A stretch of 64,000 bases of DNA from Falsirhodobacter halotolerans (GCF_022899245.1 NZ_JALJAZ010000002.1:124001-188000), one strand, 5' to 3'. Positions 18,107-27,091 are shown, counted from the stretch's first letter. The notes: generated from the letters alone by a model not told the origin. Translations and numbers: made by a program.

Positions 18107-19380
18107 TTCATCGTCTGCGGGATATAAAGCACGATCTGCGGCACGAGATACAGCACGGCCACCGTCGCCAGGAGGATGATCGCGAAGGGCAGCGTGCCCA
18201 GCATCACCTCTTTCAACTTGGCGCGGGCCACCGACTGGATCACGAACAGATTCATCCCGACCGGCGGCGTGATGAGCGCGATTTCGATCATGATGACGAA
18301 GTAGATCCCGAACCAGACCGGATCGATGCCGTGCACCTCCAAGGACGGCATCAGGACGGGCAGCACGATCAGGATCATGGCGATCCCTTCCAGGAACAGG
18401 CCCAGGATCAGCAGGACCAGCGTCACCACGATAATGAAAACCCCCGCGCTTTCGATGTTGGCCGCGATCCATTGCGACACGTCATAGGGGATGCGGTACA
18501 GCATGATTGCCTTGCCGAAGACATTCGCGCCCGCGATGATCAAAAGCAGGTTCGCCGTGGTCAGGCCCGCGCCCCTTACCGCCTTGCGCAGGTCCGGGGT
18601 GTTCAGCCGGCGCGAGACGAAGACATAGATCAGCGTCATGGCCAACCCGACGGCGGCGGATTCCGTGGGCGTGAAGACGCCCGCATAGATGCCGCCGATC
18701 ATGGTGGCCGCGATCACGACCGTCGGCAGCGCCCGCAGCGTCACGATCCGGCGCGGTTCGGCAGTCTCGGGCCGAATTTCCGATTTCGGCGCGCCACCCA
18801 GATAGGATTTCACGACGCAATAGGCGAGAAAGGCCGCCACCAGCACAAGGCCCGGCCCGATGCCCGCCAGAAACATTGCGGCGGTCGATTGTTCGGCCAC
18901 GGCGGCATAGATGATCAGCGGAATCGACGGCGGGATCAGGATGCCCAGCGTGGCCCCCGCGGCCAAGGTGCCCATGACGAACCGCTTGTCGTAACCACGT
19001 TTCGTCATCTCCGGCACGGCGACGGTGCCGATCATCGCCGCCACCGCCACGGACGAGCCCGATACGGCGGCGAACAACCCGCAGGAGATGACCGTGGCGA
19101 TGGCCAACCCGCCGCGGATGTTGCCGACCCAACGCTGGACGGCATCGAACAGGTCCTTGGCCACCCCGGCCTTCAGAAGGATGTTCGAGGTCAGAAGGAA
19201 GACCGGCACGGCCAGAAGAATGAAGTTGTTGACCGAGCCGAGAAATTCCATCGGCACGGCGGCCAGCGGGATGCCCTTCAACAAAAGCAGCACGGTTCCC
19301 ATGACGATCAGGGTGATGCCGACCGGAAGCCCGGCGAACAGCAGCGTGAACAGCGAAAGGATGATGAGGACGGCTTCCAT
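18103..19380 (-). CDS. dctM: TRAP transporter large permease subunit (DctM type)
   Basis: A 425-residue polytopic membrane protein with about twelve hydrophobic segments. The TRAP-M motifs include SVNNFILLAVPVFLLTSNIL, GATLGILIPPSIPLIIYA, GVFTPTESAAVG and IALITPPVGMNLFVIQS. It forms the transport channel, driven by an ion gradient rather than ATP. Its start is 1 bp past the dctQ stop, so the two are coupled. Cargo is usually an organic acid or sulfonate; the neighbours fit a hydroxylated or sulfonated small acid. Confidence 0.92.
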   Translation of the reverse strand: MEAVLIILSLFTLLFAGLPVGITLIVMGTVLLLLKGIPLAAVPMEFLGSVNNFILLAVPVFLLTSNILLKAGVAKDLFDAVQRWVGNIRGGLAIATVISCGLFAAVSGSSVAVAAMIGTVAVPEMTKRGYDKRFVMGTLAAGATLGILIPPSIPLIIYAAVAEQSTAAMFLAGIGPGLVLVAAFLAYCVVKSYLGGAPKSEIRPETAEPRRIVTLRALPTVVIAATMIGGIYAGVFTPTESAAVGLAMTLIYVFVSRRLNTPDLRKAVRGAGLTTANLLLIIAGANVFGKAIMLYRIPYDVSQWIAANIESAGVFIIVVTLVLLILGLFLEGIAMILIVLPVLMPSLEVHGIDPVWFGIYFVIMIEIALITPPVGMNLFVIQSVARAKLKEVMLGTLPFAIILLATVAVLYLVPQIVLYIPQTMN

Positions 19381-19381
19381 C

Positions 19382-19912
19382 TCAGATCTCCTCGTGGCCG
19401 AAATGGGTGTTCCGCCGCTGCCCGGTCCGGCAGATCAGCACGAAATCGAGTGTCGCCTGCACGCACAGCAGCAGAAAGCCCACGAAGATCGGCAGGTAGA
19501 ACAGCCAGTAAGGCAGGGCGAGCGTGCTGGCCGTCGCCCGTCCCATGGACATCATGGTCAGGACGGCCCCGGCCGAGAACACCGCGACCACCCCCGCGAT
19601 GACGGCGATGACGGCGAACACCGCCGCCTCCAGCCGCAGGCGGCCCCGCGGGCCAAGCGCGTTGGACAAAAGCGTGATGGTGATGAGCTGTCGTTGCTGC
19701 AGGCAGATCGCCAGCAGAAGAAACGTGGCCCAGACCATTCCCAGCCGCGACATCTCCTCCACCCATTCGGTCGGGCTGCGGAAGACGTATCGTGCGACGA
19801 CCTCGTAGGTGACGATGGCGCCGATCAGAAAATAGACCCAGGCGCTGATTTCGCTGATCACCCTGATCGCGCCTTCGATCCATTCGGTCGTGTTCGGTCT
19901 TGCACCGGACAT
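19382..19912 (-). CDS. dctQ: TRAP transporter small permease subunit (DctQ type)
   Basis: A 176-residue protein with four predicted transmembrane helices and the DctQ pattern YEVVARYVFRSPTEWVEEMSR, followed by GMVWATFLLLAICLQQRQLI. It pairs with DctM in the inner membrane. It begins 25 bp after dctP, with a purine-rich GGGGGGAGGG ribosome-binding site. Confidence 0.92.
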   Translation of the reverse strand: MSGARPNTTEWIEGAIRVISEISAWVYFLIGAIVTYEVVARYVFRSPTEWVEEMSRLGMVWATFLLLAICLQQRQLITITLLSNALGPRGRLRLEAAVFAVIAVIAGVVAVFSAGAVLTMMSMGRATASTLALPYWLFYLPIFVGFLLLCVQATLDFVLICRTGQRRNTHFGHEEI

Positions 19913-19937
19913 TGGGTTTCCCTCCCCCCCTCAGGAC

Positions 19938-20921
19938 TTATTGGATTTTTTCGGCGGCGCGCAGAACCTCGGCGCCGGTGGCGCCCGTGCGGCGCAGATA
20001 GATGTCCCGGACGGGGGTCGTCGCGTCCTTCCACGCCTGAATTTCCTCATGGGTCAGGTCGATGACCGTCATCTTCTCCATCAGGGTCTGCCGCGCCTTT
20101 TCGTTGGTCGCGGCGATCCGTTGCATCAGCCGGGCCTCCAGATCGGTGGCGACCTTCTGGAAGATGGCCTGCTGATCGGCGGTCAACCCGTTCCAGGTGC
20201 GATCGTTCAGCAGCGCGAAATGCGTTTCATACATGTGGTCGGTGGCGATGACGTAATCCGACACTTCGTAAAGCCGGCGATCGACGATGGAGCTCCATCC
20301 CGTCAGGCCGCCATCGACGATGCCGCGCTGCAGGGCGAGGAACTGTTCGCCGCCGCTGGTCACGACCGGGGCGGCCCCAACGCTGGTGACGAAATCGCTG
20401 ACGGTGGATCCGAAGGTGCGGATCTTCAGGCCTTCCATGTCGGCGGGCGTGTGAACCTCGTGGTTGCGCGTGACCATCGTGATATAGCCGAAGGGCAGCC
20501 AGAACAGCGCCCGCGCGCCGATATCGTCGATCTGATCGTCCAGCATCGTGCGTATCTGGGTCCCCGGCACGACGGCGTTGTTCAGTTTCTCTTGCGTGTC
20601 GAAATAGAAGGGGACGGCGAAGACGTTGAGCGCCGGAATCGTCCCCGCCAGGATCGAGGCGGACACGATGCCGATGTCGAGCGTTCCGTTGACCACCGCC
20701 TCGTCCAGTTGCTGATCGCTGACCAGCGAGCCGGAATCGTAGATTTCGAAGGTCAGCTCGCCCTCGGTCCGGGCGGTCACCTCGTCCGCGAATTCGCGGA
20801 TGGCGCTGGTCAGGTAATGATTGTGCGGGACGCTGGTGCCGATCCGCAAGACCTCGGCCGCAAGGCTTGTCGGGGCGACCACCAAGAGCGCGGTCGCAAA
20901 TTGCAATGCCCGTGTGAACAT
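19938..20921 (-). CDS. dctP: TRAP transporter substrate-binding protein (DctP type)
   Basis: A 327-residue periplasmic binding protein. The Sec signal MFTRALQFATALLVVAPTSLAA is followed by the DctP pattern VLRIGTSVPHNHYL, and MEGLKIRTFGS lies near residue 155. Start 20921 has GGGAGGA upstream and a normal signal peptide; the longer in-frame start at 20978 would add a non-signal extension and run into the operator. This first gene of the TRAP operon has its own promoter and a palindrome matching that of the monooxygenase operon. Confidence 0.9.
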   Translation of the reverse strand: MFTRALQFATALLVVAPTSLAAEVLRIGTSVPHNHYLTSAIREFADEVTARTEGELTFEIYDSGSLVSDQQLDEAVVNGTLDIGIVSASILAGTIPALNVFAVPFYFDTQEKLNNAVVPGTQIRTMLDDQIDDIGARALFWLPFGYITMVTRNHEVHTPADMEGLKIRTFGSTVSDFVTSVGAAPVVTSGGEQFLALQRGIVDGGLTGWSSIVDRRLYEVSDYVIATDHMYETHFALLNDRTWNGLTADQQAIFQKVATDLEARLMQRIAATNEKARQTLMEKMTVIDLTHEEIQAWKDATTPVRDIYLRRTGATGAEVLRAAEKIQ

Positions 20922-20971
20922 GTTCTTCCTCCCTGCCATGCGCCTCGAACGGGCTCCTCTTCCCCCTCGAA

Positions 20972-20989
20972 TGCGCAAACGTGTGCACT
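20972..20989. promoter_or_regulatory. LacI-type operator of the TRAP operon
   Basis: TGCGCAAACGTGTGCACT matches the reverse complement of the operator at 16963-16980 at 16 of 18 positions. It lies about 50 bp before dctP and directly abuts the -10 element, a classic repressor position. Confidence 0.7.
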
Positions 20990-21018
20990 ATAAATTGCGA
21001 GGGAGGGCCCCACGTCAA
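20989..21018 (-). promoter_or_regulatory. Promoter of the TRAP operon
   Basis: On the minus strand TTGACG (21018-21013) is followed after 18 bp by TTTATA (20994-20989), a good sigma-70-like pair. It fits between the stop of the 3-hydroxyacyl-CoA dehydrogenase-like gene and dctP, so the TRAP genes can be transcribed independently of the gene upstream. Confidence 0.6.
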
Positions 21019-21022
21019 CCTT

Positions 21023-21952
21023 TTATTCGCGCCCCGCCTTTCCGGCGACGATGCGCGTCAGCATCGCGTCCCGCCATGCGCGCCGTTGCGCCAGATCGGC
21101 AAGGGGCAGGGCCTCGCGCCGTTGCCGGTCCGCCGCCTTGACCGCCTCGGCGCTCCACCCACGCTCAGCGTGGCGTTGGTCCGCGAAGCCCGCATACATA
21201 GGCCCCAGGCGCCGGGCATAGTCGGCCAGTCCCTGGGGCGCGTTCAGGTCGATCGTCTCGAACGGGCCCATGAAGGCCCAGCGAAGGCCCAGACCGTCGC
21301 GCACGGCGCGGTCGATATCGTCGGCGCTGGCATATCCGTCGCCCAGAAGGGCGAAGGCCTCGTCCAGCAGGGCGCCTTGAAGACGGTTGAGCACGAAGCC
21401 CGGAATCTCGCGGCTGAGCGAGACCGGCGATTGTCCGACGGCGGTCATCAGATCGCGGCTGGCCCGCGCCACCGCCGGATCCGTCCACGGGGCGGGCACG
21501 ATTTCCACCAAAGGCACCAGATGCGGGGGATTGACGGGGTGCACGACCAGAAAACGGTCGCGCCGGGGACACTCCGCGGTGAATTGCGACGCGGGAAACC
21601 CGGAGGTGGAGCTTCCGACGAAGGCGTGGTCGGGCAGGGCGTCCGCGATGGCACGCGAGATGTCGCGCTTGACGTCGATCCGCTCGAACACCGATTCCTG
21701 CACGTAATCGGCGGATCGGACGGCGTCGTGGAGCGAGGGCGCGATCGTGATGCGGGCCATGATCTCATCGGCGGGGGGGCCAAGGCCCGCCTGCGCCAGA
21801 AGGTCGGCGGTGGCGGTCAGGGCGCTGCGAATGGTCTCCGCCTCGCCCGCGTCGTGGATGCGCACCTGCCTGCCCGCGCGCGCAAAGACCAGGGCCCACC
21901 CCTGGCCGACAAGTCCCGCACCGACGATGGCGACGTTCGTGATGTCCGGCAT
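21023..21952 (-). CDS. 3-hydroxyacyl-CoA dehydrogenase-family NAD-dependent enzyme (L-gulonate 3-/L-carnitine dehydrogenase like)
   Basis: A 309-residue two-domain dehydrogenase. The NAD-binding motif is VAIVGAGLVGQGWALVFARAG (residues about 7-27). Around residue 138 the catalytic segment VVHPVNPPHLVPLVEIVP carries the His and the Asn-Pro-Pro pattern typical of the lambda-crystallin/L-gulonate and carnitine dehydrogenase branch rather than fatty-acid FadB. The C-terminal 3HCDH domain contains GFVLNRLQGALLDEAF. It likely oxidises a 3-hydroxy group of a non-CoA hydroxy acid. It is flanked by the TRAP operon and the second LacI gene, with a candidate operator 70 bp upstream. Confidence 0.82.
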   Translation of the reverse strand: MPDITNVAIVGAGLVGQGWALVFARAGRQVRIHDAGEAETIRSALTATADLLAQAGLGPPADEIMARITIAPSLHDAVRSADYVQESVFERIDVKRDISRAIADALPDHAFVGSSTSGFPASQFTAECPRRDRFLVVHPVNPPHLVPLVEIVPAPWTDPAVARASRDLMTAVGQSPVSLSREIPGFVLNRLQGALLDEAFALLGDGYASADDIDRAVRDGLGLRWAFMGPFETIDLNAPQGLADYARRLGPMYAGFADQRHAERGWSAEAVKAADRQRREALPLADLAQRRAWRDAMLTRIVAGKAGRE

Positions 21953-22021
21953 TCCCAGCCCCCCTTTGATGACGCGAAAAGCGTGGGGGAGGGGGGCGGG
22001 ATGTCAACGTGCGGCGGGATC

Positions 22022-22036
22022 GTGAATATTTTTCAC
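22022..22036. promoter_or_regulatory. Candidate operator of the second LacI regulator (copy 1)
   Basis: GTGAATATTTTTCAC is a 5-bp inverted repeat (GTGAA/TTCAC) at the 3' end of the second lacI gene, 70 bp upstream of the 21952 start. The 18 bases from here, running into CCCG, match the site at 23049 at 14 of 18 positions. Confidence 0.45.
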
Positions 22037-23013
22037 CCGGTGGCACGCTCCACGATATGGCCCGGCAGCACCCGGATGTCGCCCGCCGTTCCGGGATTGG
22101 CCACCAGCCTGTCCAGAAGATCCAGTGTTTCGACCACCATGGTCTGGACCGGCTGATGAAATGTCGTCAGGCGATAGGAGTCCCACGCCGCCATGGGAAT
22201 GTCGTCGAACCCGATCAGGGCGACATCTTCGCCCACATGCCGGCCCGCCGCGCGCAGGGCATCGGCGGCCGCCAGGGCCATGATGTCGTTTTCGCAGAAC
22301 ATGGCGTCGAACGGGACGCCCTGATCCAGAAGGACGCGCACCGCATCCTGCGCGCCGGCATAGGTGAAGTCGCCGCAGGCGCTGGCCACGGGGTGCAGGT
22401 CCGCGTCCAAAAGCCGGTCCAGAAACCCGCGATTGCGCTCAAGGTGGGTGGAGGTGTCGCGCAAGCCCGTCACATGGGCGATCCGCCTGCGTCCCGAGGC
22501 GAGGAACCGGGCGGCGATTCGCGCCGATCCGTGATAATTGTCGCAGGTCACGGCCGCCATTTGCGCATCGGGCTGCACCCTGTTGAACAGCACGACCGGC
22601 ATCCCCTGACGGCGGCAGGCGCGCGCAATCTCGGACGACATGCGGGCCGAGGTGACGATGGCGGCGTCCGCGCCATAGGACAGGACGTGGCGCATCACCA
22701 GATCGACCGATCCGCCGGGCGGTATGGCATGAAGGACCAGCCGCTGCCCCCGGGCGTTCAGCGCGTGGGACAAAAGCTCCATCACATTGACATAGAAGGG
22801 ATTGCTCAGATCCCCTGCGACAAGGCTGATCGACCCTTTCGCCAGCCGACCGATGGACCGCCCCGCAGGCGAGACGTAACCGAGATCGCGCGCCACGTTC
22901 AGGATATGCTGGCGGCGATCTTCGGCCAGCGGCGATCCGGGCACGAAGGCCCGCGAAACCGCCGAGAGGGAGGCGCCCGCCGCCTCGGCCACCTGTCGTG
23001 CCGTGATCTTCAT
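22033..23013 (-). CDS. LacI-family transcriptional regulator (second)
   Basis: A 326-residue LacI-type repressor. The helix-turn-helix ITARQVAEAAGASLSAVSRAF starts at residue 3, and the effector domain begins near residue 61 (GSISLVAGDLSNPFYVNVM). The HTH differs clearly from that of the 17084 regulator, so the two should read different operators. It diverges from the HpsN-like/SDR operon, and TGAA..TTCA palindromes occur on both sides of the gene. It probably controls the flanking dehydrogenases and itself. Confidence 0.9.
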   Translation of the reverse strand: MKITARQVAEAAGASLSAVSRAFVPGSPLAEDRRQHILNVARDLGYVSPAGRSIGRLAKGSISLVAGDLSNPFYVNVMELLSHALNARGQRLVLHAIPPGGSVDLVMRHVLSYGADAAIVTSARMSSEIARACRRQGMPVVLFNRVQPDAQMAAVTCDNYHGSARIAARFLASGRRRIAHVTGLRDTSTHLERNRGFLDRLLDADLHPVASACGDFTYAGAQDAVRVLLDQGVPFDAMFCENDIMALAAADALRAAGRHVGEDVALIGFDDIPMAAWDSYRLTTFHQPVQTMVVETLDLLDRLVANPGTAGDIRVLPGHIVERATG

Positions 23014-23048
23014 GGTGCCAGATTAGGCCGCGATCCCCCGCGCCGCAA

Positions 23049-23063
23049 ATGAAAGATTTTCAC
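23049..23063. promoter_or_regulatory. Candidate operator of the second LacI regulator (copy 2)
   Basis: ATGAAAGATTTTCAC contains the palindrome TGAAA-GAT-TTTCA and lies in the divergent gap, 36 bp from the lacI start and 71 bp from the HpsN-like start. It shares the downstream CCCG extension with the copy at 22022. Confidence 0.45.
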
Positions 23064-23133
23064 CCGCCGCCGGGAAGGTTGAGCGCGTGGCCACGCCGGT
23101 GCCATCGTCCCCCCATTCATGACGGGGGTGAAC

Positions 23134-24444
23134 ATGGCAATCCGACATCTGAAACGCGGCAAATCCGAGGCCGACCGCAGCGACGAGGACGGCCGCGTCC
23201 GCAAGGTCGTCGAAGAGGCCCTGCGCCGGGTCGAGGAGGAGGGCGACGCGGCGGTCCGCCAGCTGAGCGCGGAGTTCGACAAATATGCGCCCGACAGCTT
23301 CCGCCTGACGCAAGGCCAGATCGACGCCCTGATCGCCACGCTGACCCCGCAGGAGCTGGCCGATATCCGGTTCGCGCAGGATCAGGTGCGCACCTTCGCG
23401 CGCGCGCAGCGGGCCAGCATGACCGATATCGAGGTGGAAACCCTGCCGGGCGTGATCCTGGGGCATCGCAACATTCCGGTGCAATCGGTGGGATGCTACA
23501 TTCCGGGGGGCGCGTTTCCGATGGTCGCCTCGGCGCATATGTCGGTGCTGACGGCGTCCGTCGCGGGCGTGCCGCGCATCGTGGCCGCCACGCCGCCGTT
23601 TCGCGGCCAGCCGAACGCCGCCGTCATCGCAGCCATGCATCTGGGCGGCGCGCACGAAATCCATGTCCTGGGCGGGATCCAGGCGGTGGCCGCCATGGCC
23701 CTGGGGACGGAGACGATCCCGCCCGTGGACATGCTGGTGGGTCCGGGCAACGCCTATGTCGCCGAGGCAAAGCGGCAGCTTTACGGGCGGGTCGGCATCG
23801 ATCTGTTCGCCGGTCCCACGGAAACCATGGTCATCGCCGACGACACGGTGGATGCCGAACTGTGCGCGACGGATCTTCTGGGGCAGGCGGAGCACGGCTT
23901 CAATTCGCCCGCAGTGCTGCTGACGACGTCGGCCCGGCTGGCCGAGGGCACGATGGGGGAGGTGAGCCGTCTTCTGGACATCCTGCCCACCGCCCGAACA
24001 GCGCGCAAAAGCTGGGAGGATTACGGCCAGGTGATCCTGTGCGACACGCATGAGGAGATGCTGGCCATCGCCAACGACATGGCGTCGGAACATGTGCAGG
24101 TCATGACTGACCGCGATGACTGGTATCTGGACAACATGCACAGCTATGGCGCGCTGTTTCTGGGGCCGCGCACCCATGTGGCCAATGGCGACAAGGTGAT
24201 CGGGACGAACCATACCCTGCCCACCCGCCGCGCGGGCCGCTATACCGGCGGGCTTTGGGTCGGCAAGTTCCTCAAGACTCACAGCTATCAACGGATCGAG
24301 ACGGACGCGGCGGCGGCGGAAATCGGGGCCTATTGTTCCCGCCTGTGTCTGCTGGAGGGGTTCGTGGGCCATGCCGAACAGGCGAATGTCCGCGTGCGCC
24401 GCTATGGCGGGCAGGACGTCGCCTATGGGGCGGCGGCGGAATGA
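23134..24444 (+). CDS. Histidinol dehydrogenase-fold enzyme, HpsN (sulfopropanediol 3-dehydrogenase)-like
   Basis: A 436-residue HisD-family protein. Predicted zinc ligands and catalytic residues are kept: Gln and His in [15 protein letters not shown], Glu-His in [13 protein letters not shown], Asp/His in [14 protein letters not shown], and a C-terminal His in [14 protein letters not shown]. The segment [20 protein letters not shown] is typical of the non-biosynthetic branch, which includes HpsN of 2,3-dihydroxypropane-1-sulfonate degradation. Start 23134 has a GGGGGTG site; an ATG at 23119 is also in frame. A histidine-biosynthetic role is unlikely with this SDR partner and LacI control. It would oxidise a terminal alcohol to a carboxylate in two NAD steps. 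Confidence 0.82.
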   Translation: MAIRHLKRGKSEADRSDEDGRVRKVVEEALRRVEEEGDAAVRQLSAEFDKYAPDSFRLTQGQIDALIATLTPQELADIRFAQDQVRTFARAQRASMTDIEVETLPGVILGHRNIPVQSVGCYIPGGAFPMVASAHMSVLTASVAGVPRIVAATPPFRGQPNAAVIAAMHLGGAHEIHVLGGIQAVAAMALGTETIPPVDMLVGPGNAYVAEAKRQLYGRVGIDLFAGPTETMVIADDTVDAELCATDLLGQAEHGFNSPAVLLTTSARLAEGTMGEVSRLLDILPTARTARKSWEDYGQVILCDTHEEMLAIANDMASEHVQVMTDRDDWYLDNMHSYGALFLGPRTHVANGDKVIGTNHTLPTRRAGRYTGGLWVGKFLKTHSYQRIETDAAAAEIGAYCSRLCLLEGFVGHAEQANVRVRRYGGQDVAYGAAAE

Positions 24445-25178
24445 CGGCGTTCCGGCTGGACGGTCGGCGCGCGCTGGTGACCGGGGCGGGGCGCGGCATC
24501 GGCTGCGCGATCGCCGAGGCGCTGGCCGTCGCCGGGGCGGAGGTTGTGCTTGTGGCGCGCAGCGCGGATCAGGTGGACCGGGCCGCCGCCGCCTTGCGCG
24601 ACAGGGGGTTCCCCGCCCATGCGCGCGCCGTCGACGTGACGGACCTCAGCGCCTTTGCCGCCATGGTGCGGGACGCGCCGCCGTTCGACATTTTCGTCAA
24701 CAACGCGGGCACCAACCGGCCAAAGCCCCTGGCGCAGGTGACCGAGGAGGATTACGACGCCGTCATGGACCTGAACCTGAAGGCCGCGATCTTTGCGGCG
24801 CAGGCCGTGGCGGCCCGCATGGCGCGCGGGTCGATCATCAACGTGTCGTCGCAGATGGGGCATGTGGGGGCGGCGAACCGCACGCTCTATTGCGCGTCGA
24901 AATGGGCGATCGAAGGGTTCACCAAGGCCCTTGCGATCGAATTGGCCCCCCGGGGCATCCGCGTCAACACCATCTGCCCGACCTTTGTCGAAACGCCCCT
25001 GACCCGCCCCTATCTGGACGATCCGGCGTTCCGCGAGGATGTCCTGCGCAAGATCAAGCTGGGCCGCCTGGCCACCGTGGAGGAGGTGGCCAATGGCGTG
25101 GTGTTCCTCGCCTCGGACGCGGCGTCGTTCATGACCGGCAGCGCGCTGATGCTGGACGGGGGGTGGACGGCGGAATGA
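24441..25178 (+). CDS. Short-chain dehydrogenase/reductase
   Basis: A 245-residue classical SDR. The cofactor motif is [15 protein letters not shown] (residues about 14-28), NNAG follows at about 88-91, a catalytic Ser is in IINVSSQMG, and YCASK provides the Tyr and Lys; the C-terminus ends in [12 protein letters not shown]. The ATG overlaps the stop of the HpsN-like gene (ATGA), so the two are made together and probably act on the same diol or hydroxy compound. This pairing resembles HpsN plus an Hps-type SDR, but the substrate is inferred only. Confidence 0.88.
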   Translation: MTAFRLDGRRALVTGAGRGIGCAIAEALAVAGAEVVLVARSADQVDRAAAALRDRGFPAHARAVDVTDLSAFAAMVRDAPPFDIFVNNAGTNRPKPLAQVTEEDYDAVMDLNLKAAIFAAQAVAARMARGSIINVSSQMGHVGAANRTLYCASKWAIEGFTKALAIELAPRGIRVNTICPTFVETPLTRPYLDDPAFREDVLRKIKLGRLATVEEVANGVVFLASDAASFMTGSALMLDGGWTAE

Positions 25179-25193
25179 TCCGGCACCGGATCA
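25176..25193. terminator. Palindrome holding both convergent stop codons (weak bidirectional terminator)
   Basis: TGATCCGG-CA-CCGGATCA is an 8-bp inverted repeat. Its outer TGA triplets are the stop codons of the SDR gene (plus) and the acr3 gene (minus). No U-run follows on either strand, so termination would be weak. Confidence 0.45.
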
Positions 25194-26237
25194 CGCGGGG
25201 GCGTCGCCGGGGAACCAGCGGCGGCCCAGACGCAGGGCGACGCCGACCAGCAGGATCAGCACCGGCACCTCCACCAGCGGGCCGATGACGGCGGCGAAGG
25301 CCACGGGCGAGGCGAGGCCGAAGGCCGCGATGGCCACGGCGATCGCCAGCTCGAAATTGTTGCCCGCCGCCGTGAAGGCGATGGCCGTCGTGCGCGGATA
25401 GTCCTTGGCGAGCCAGCGGCCCATGGCGAAGCTGACGATGAACTGCACGGCGAAATAGATCACCAGCGGCACCGCGATCCGCAGCGCGTCCAGCGGCAGG
25501 CGCAGCACGTCGCCGCCCTTCAGGCTGAACATCGCGACGATGGTGAACAGCAATGCCACCAGCGTCAGCGGGCCAATCTTCGGCAGGAACCTGTCCTGAT
25601 ACCACCCCTCGCCCCGCCGCGCGATCAGGACGCGGCGCGTCAGATAGCCTGCGATGAACGGCAGGCCCAGATAGATCAGCACCGCCTCGGTCACCGTCCA
25701 GAACCCCACGTCGATCACGCTGCCCTCCAACCCGAACAGGGGCGGCAGGACGGTCAGGAACAGCCAGGCATAGGTGGAGAAGAACAGGATCTGGAAGATC
25801 GAGTTGAAGGCCACCAGCCCCGCGACATATTGGCTGTCCCCGCGCGCAAGCTGGTTCCAGACCAGCACCATGGCGATGCAGCGGGCCAGACCGATCAGGA
25901 TCAGGCCGGTCATGTATTCGGGGCTGTCGCGCAGGAAGATCACCGCAAGGGCGAACATCAGGACCGGCCCGATGATCCAGTTCTGCACCAGCGACAGCAG
26001 CAGCACGCGCGTGTCGGTGAACACCTGCGGCAGGTCCTCGTAGCGGACCTTGGCCAAGGGCGGATACATCATCAGGATCAGGCCGATGGCAATGGGAATG
26101 TTGGTGGACCCGACCGACAGGGCGCCCAACGCCTCCGGCAGCCCGGTGAACACCGTGCCCAACAGAATGCCGAGCGCCATGGCGGCGAAGATCCACAGCG
26201 TCAGATAACGGTCGAGAAAGGACAGCCGCGGCATCAT
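25191..26237 (-). CDS. acr3: ACR3-family arsenite efflux permease
   Basis: A 348-residue inner-membrane carrier with about ten transmembrane segments. It has the ACR3 motif [19 protein letters not shown], which includes the conserved Cys, and [22 protein letters not shown] near the C-terminus. It exports arsenite (and possibly antimonite) using the proton gradient. Start 26237 overlaps the arsC stop (ATGA). It is the last gene of the arsR-arsC-acr3 operon. Confidence 0.93.
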   Translation of the reverse strand: MMPRLSFLDRYLTLWIFAAMALGILLGTVFTGLPEALGALSVGSTNIPIAIGLILMMYPPLAKVRYEDLPQVFTDTRVLLLSLVQNWIIGPVLMFALAVIFLRDSPEYMTGLILIGLARCIAMVLVWNQLARGDSQYVAGLVAFNSIFQILFFSTYAWLFLTVLPPLFGLEGSVIDVGFWTVTEAVLIYLGLPFIAGYLTRRVLIARRGEGWYQDRFLPKIGPLTLVALLFTIVAMFSLKGGDVLRLPLDALRIAVPLVIYFAVQFIVSFAMGRWLAKDYPRTTAIAFTAAGNNFELAIAVAIAAFGLASPVAFAAVIGPLVEVPVLILLVGVALRLGRRWFPGDAPA

Positions 26238-26653
26238 GCGCTCCGCACGGGATTGCCATGCGCGTCCACGACCTGTTCGCCGTCTTCCTTGACGAAGGCG
26301 GCCTGCCGCGGGGGCAGCAGGTTCAGCACCGCTTCGGACGGGCGGCACAGGCGCACCCCCTTCGGGCTGACGACGATGGGCCGGTTGATGAGGATCGGAT
26401 GCGCCATCATCGCGTCGATCAGGGCATCGTCATCGGCATGGTCCAGCCCCAGATCGGCATGGGGCGTGCCCTTTTCGCGCAAAAGGGCGCGGGGCGCGAT
26501 CCCCATCCGCGCGATAAGCTGCACGAGCAGCGCCCGCGAGGGCGGGGTTTTCAAGTATTCGACCACATGCGGCTCAATCCCCGCGTTGCGGATCATGGCC
26601 AGCGTGTTGCGCGACGTGCCGCAGGCGGGGTTGTGATAGATGATGACGTCCAT
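26234..26653 (-). CDS. arsC: Arsenate reductase, glutaredoxin-coupled ArsC
   Basis: The 139-residue protein begins [20 protein letters not shown], with catalytic Cys11 in the NPxCGTSRN loop of the glutathione/glutaredoxin-dependent class. The conserved Arg-containing segment [14 protein letters not shown] and the ending [14 protein letters not shown] agree with this. It reduces arsenate to arsenite for export by the adjacent ACR3 pump. It lies 3 bp after arsR. Confidence 0.94.
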   Translation of the reverse strand: MDVIIYHNPACGTSRNTLAMIRNAGIEPHVVEYLKTPPSRALLVQLIARMGIAPRALLREKGTPHADLGLDHADDDALIDAMMAHPILINRPIVVSPKGVRLCRPSEAVLNLLPPRQAAFVKEDGEQVVDAHGNPVRSA

Positions 26654-26656
26654 GGG

Positions 26657-27013
26657 TCAGGCCTTTTCGGTGGCGGCGGGGGCGCAGGCGCAGGCCATCG
26701 CCGCGACGGCAGGGGCGCAGATCTCGGGATGGCCCTGGCAGCAATCGCGCATCAGGAACCCGATCAGGTCCGCGAAAGCCGGATAAAGCGCGGTATAGAT
26801 GATGAACCGCCCCTCGCGGCGCGAGCGGATCAGGCCCGCATGTTCCAGATGCGTCAGGTGAAACGACAGGCGCGAGGTGGTGGCCCCGATCGCCTCGCCG
26901 ATGGCCCCCGCCGCCATGCCCTCCGGCCCGGCCTCGATCAGCATCCGCACGATGCGCAGGCGCGTGTCCTGCGACAGGGCGGCAAAGGCGGCCAGCGCGC
27001 GTTCTTCCTGCAT
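26657..27013 (-). CDS. arsR: ArsR-family arsenic-responsive repressor
   Basis: A 118-residue winged-helix protein with the recognition region ATTSRLSFHLTHLEHAGLI and the wing RSRREGRFIIYTAL. The helix where E. coli ArsR has ELCVC has no cysteine pair. Instead cysteines cluster near the C-terminus (RDCCQGHPEIC, then ACACAP), the arrangement of C-terminal As(III)-sensing ArsR proteins. It heads the ars operon and should repress it until arsenite binds. A candidate operator lies immediately upstream. Confidence 0.92.
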   Translation of the reverse strand: MQEERALAAFAALSQDTRLRIVRMLIEAGPEGMAAGAIGEAIGATTSRLSFHLTHLEHAGLIRSRREGRFIIYTALYPAFADLIGFLMRDCCQGHPEICAPAVAAMACACAPAATEKA

Positions 27014-27016
27014 CGA

Positions 27017-27040
27017 ATCAACCCCTCAAGAATCGTTGAT
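27017..27040. promoter_or_regulatory. Candidate ArsR operator
   Basis: ATCAAC and GTTGAT form a perfect 6-bp inverted repeat with a 12-bp spacer, starting 4 bp upstream of the arsR ATG. The ATCAA/TTGAT half-sites resemble the usual ArsR/SmtB recognition pattern. Confidence 0.55.
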
Positions 27041-27091
27041 ATGATGCCGCGGGGCCGGGGGGAACGCAAGGCGCGACGGCGCGCCCCCCGC

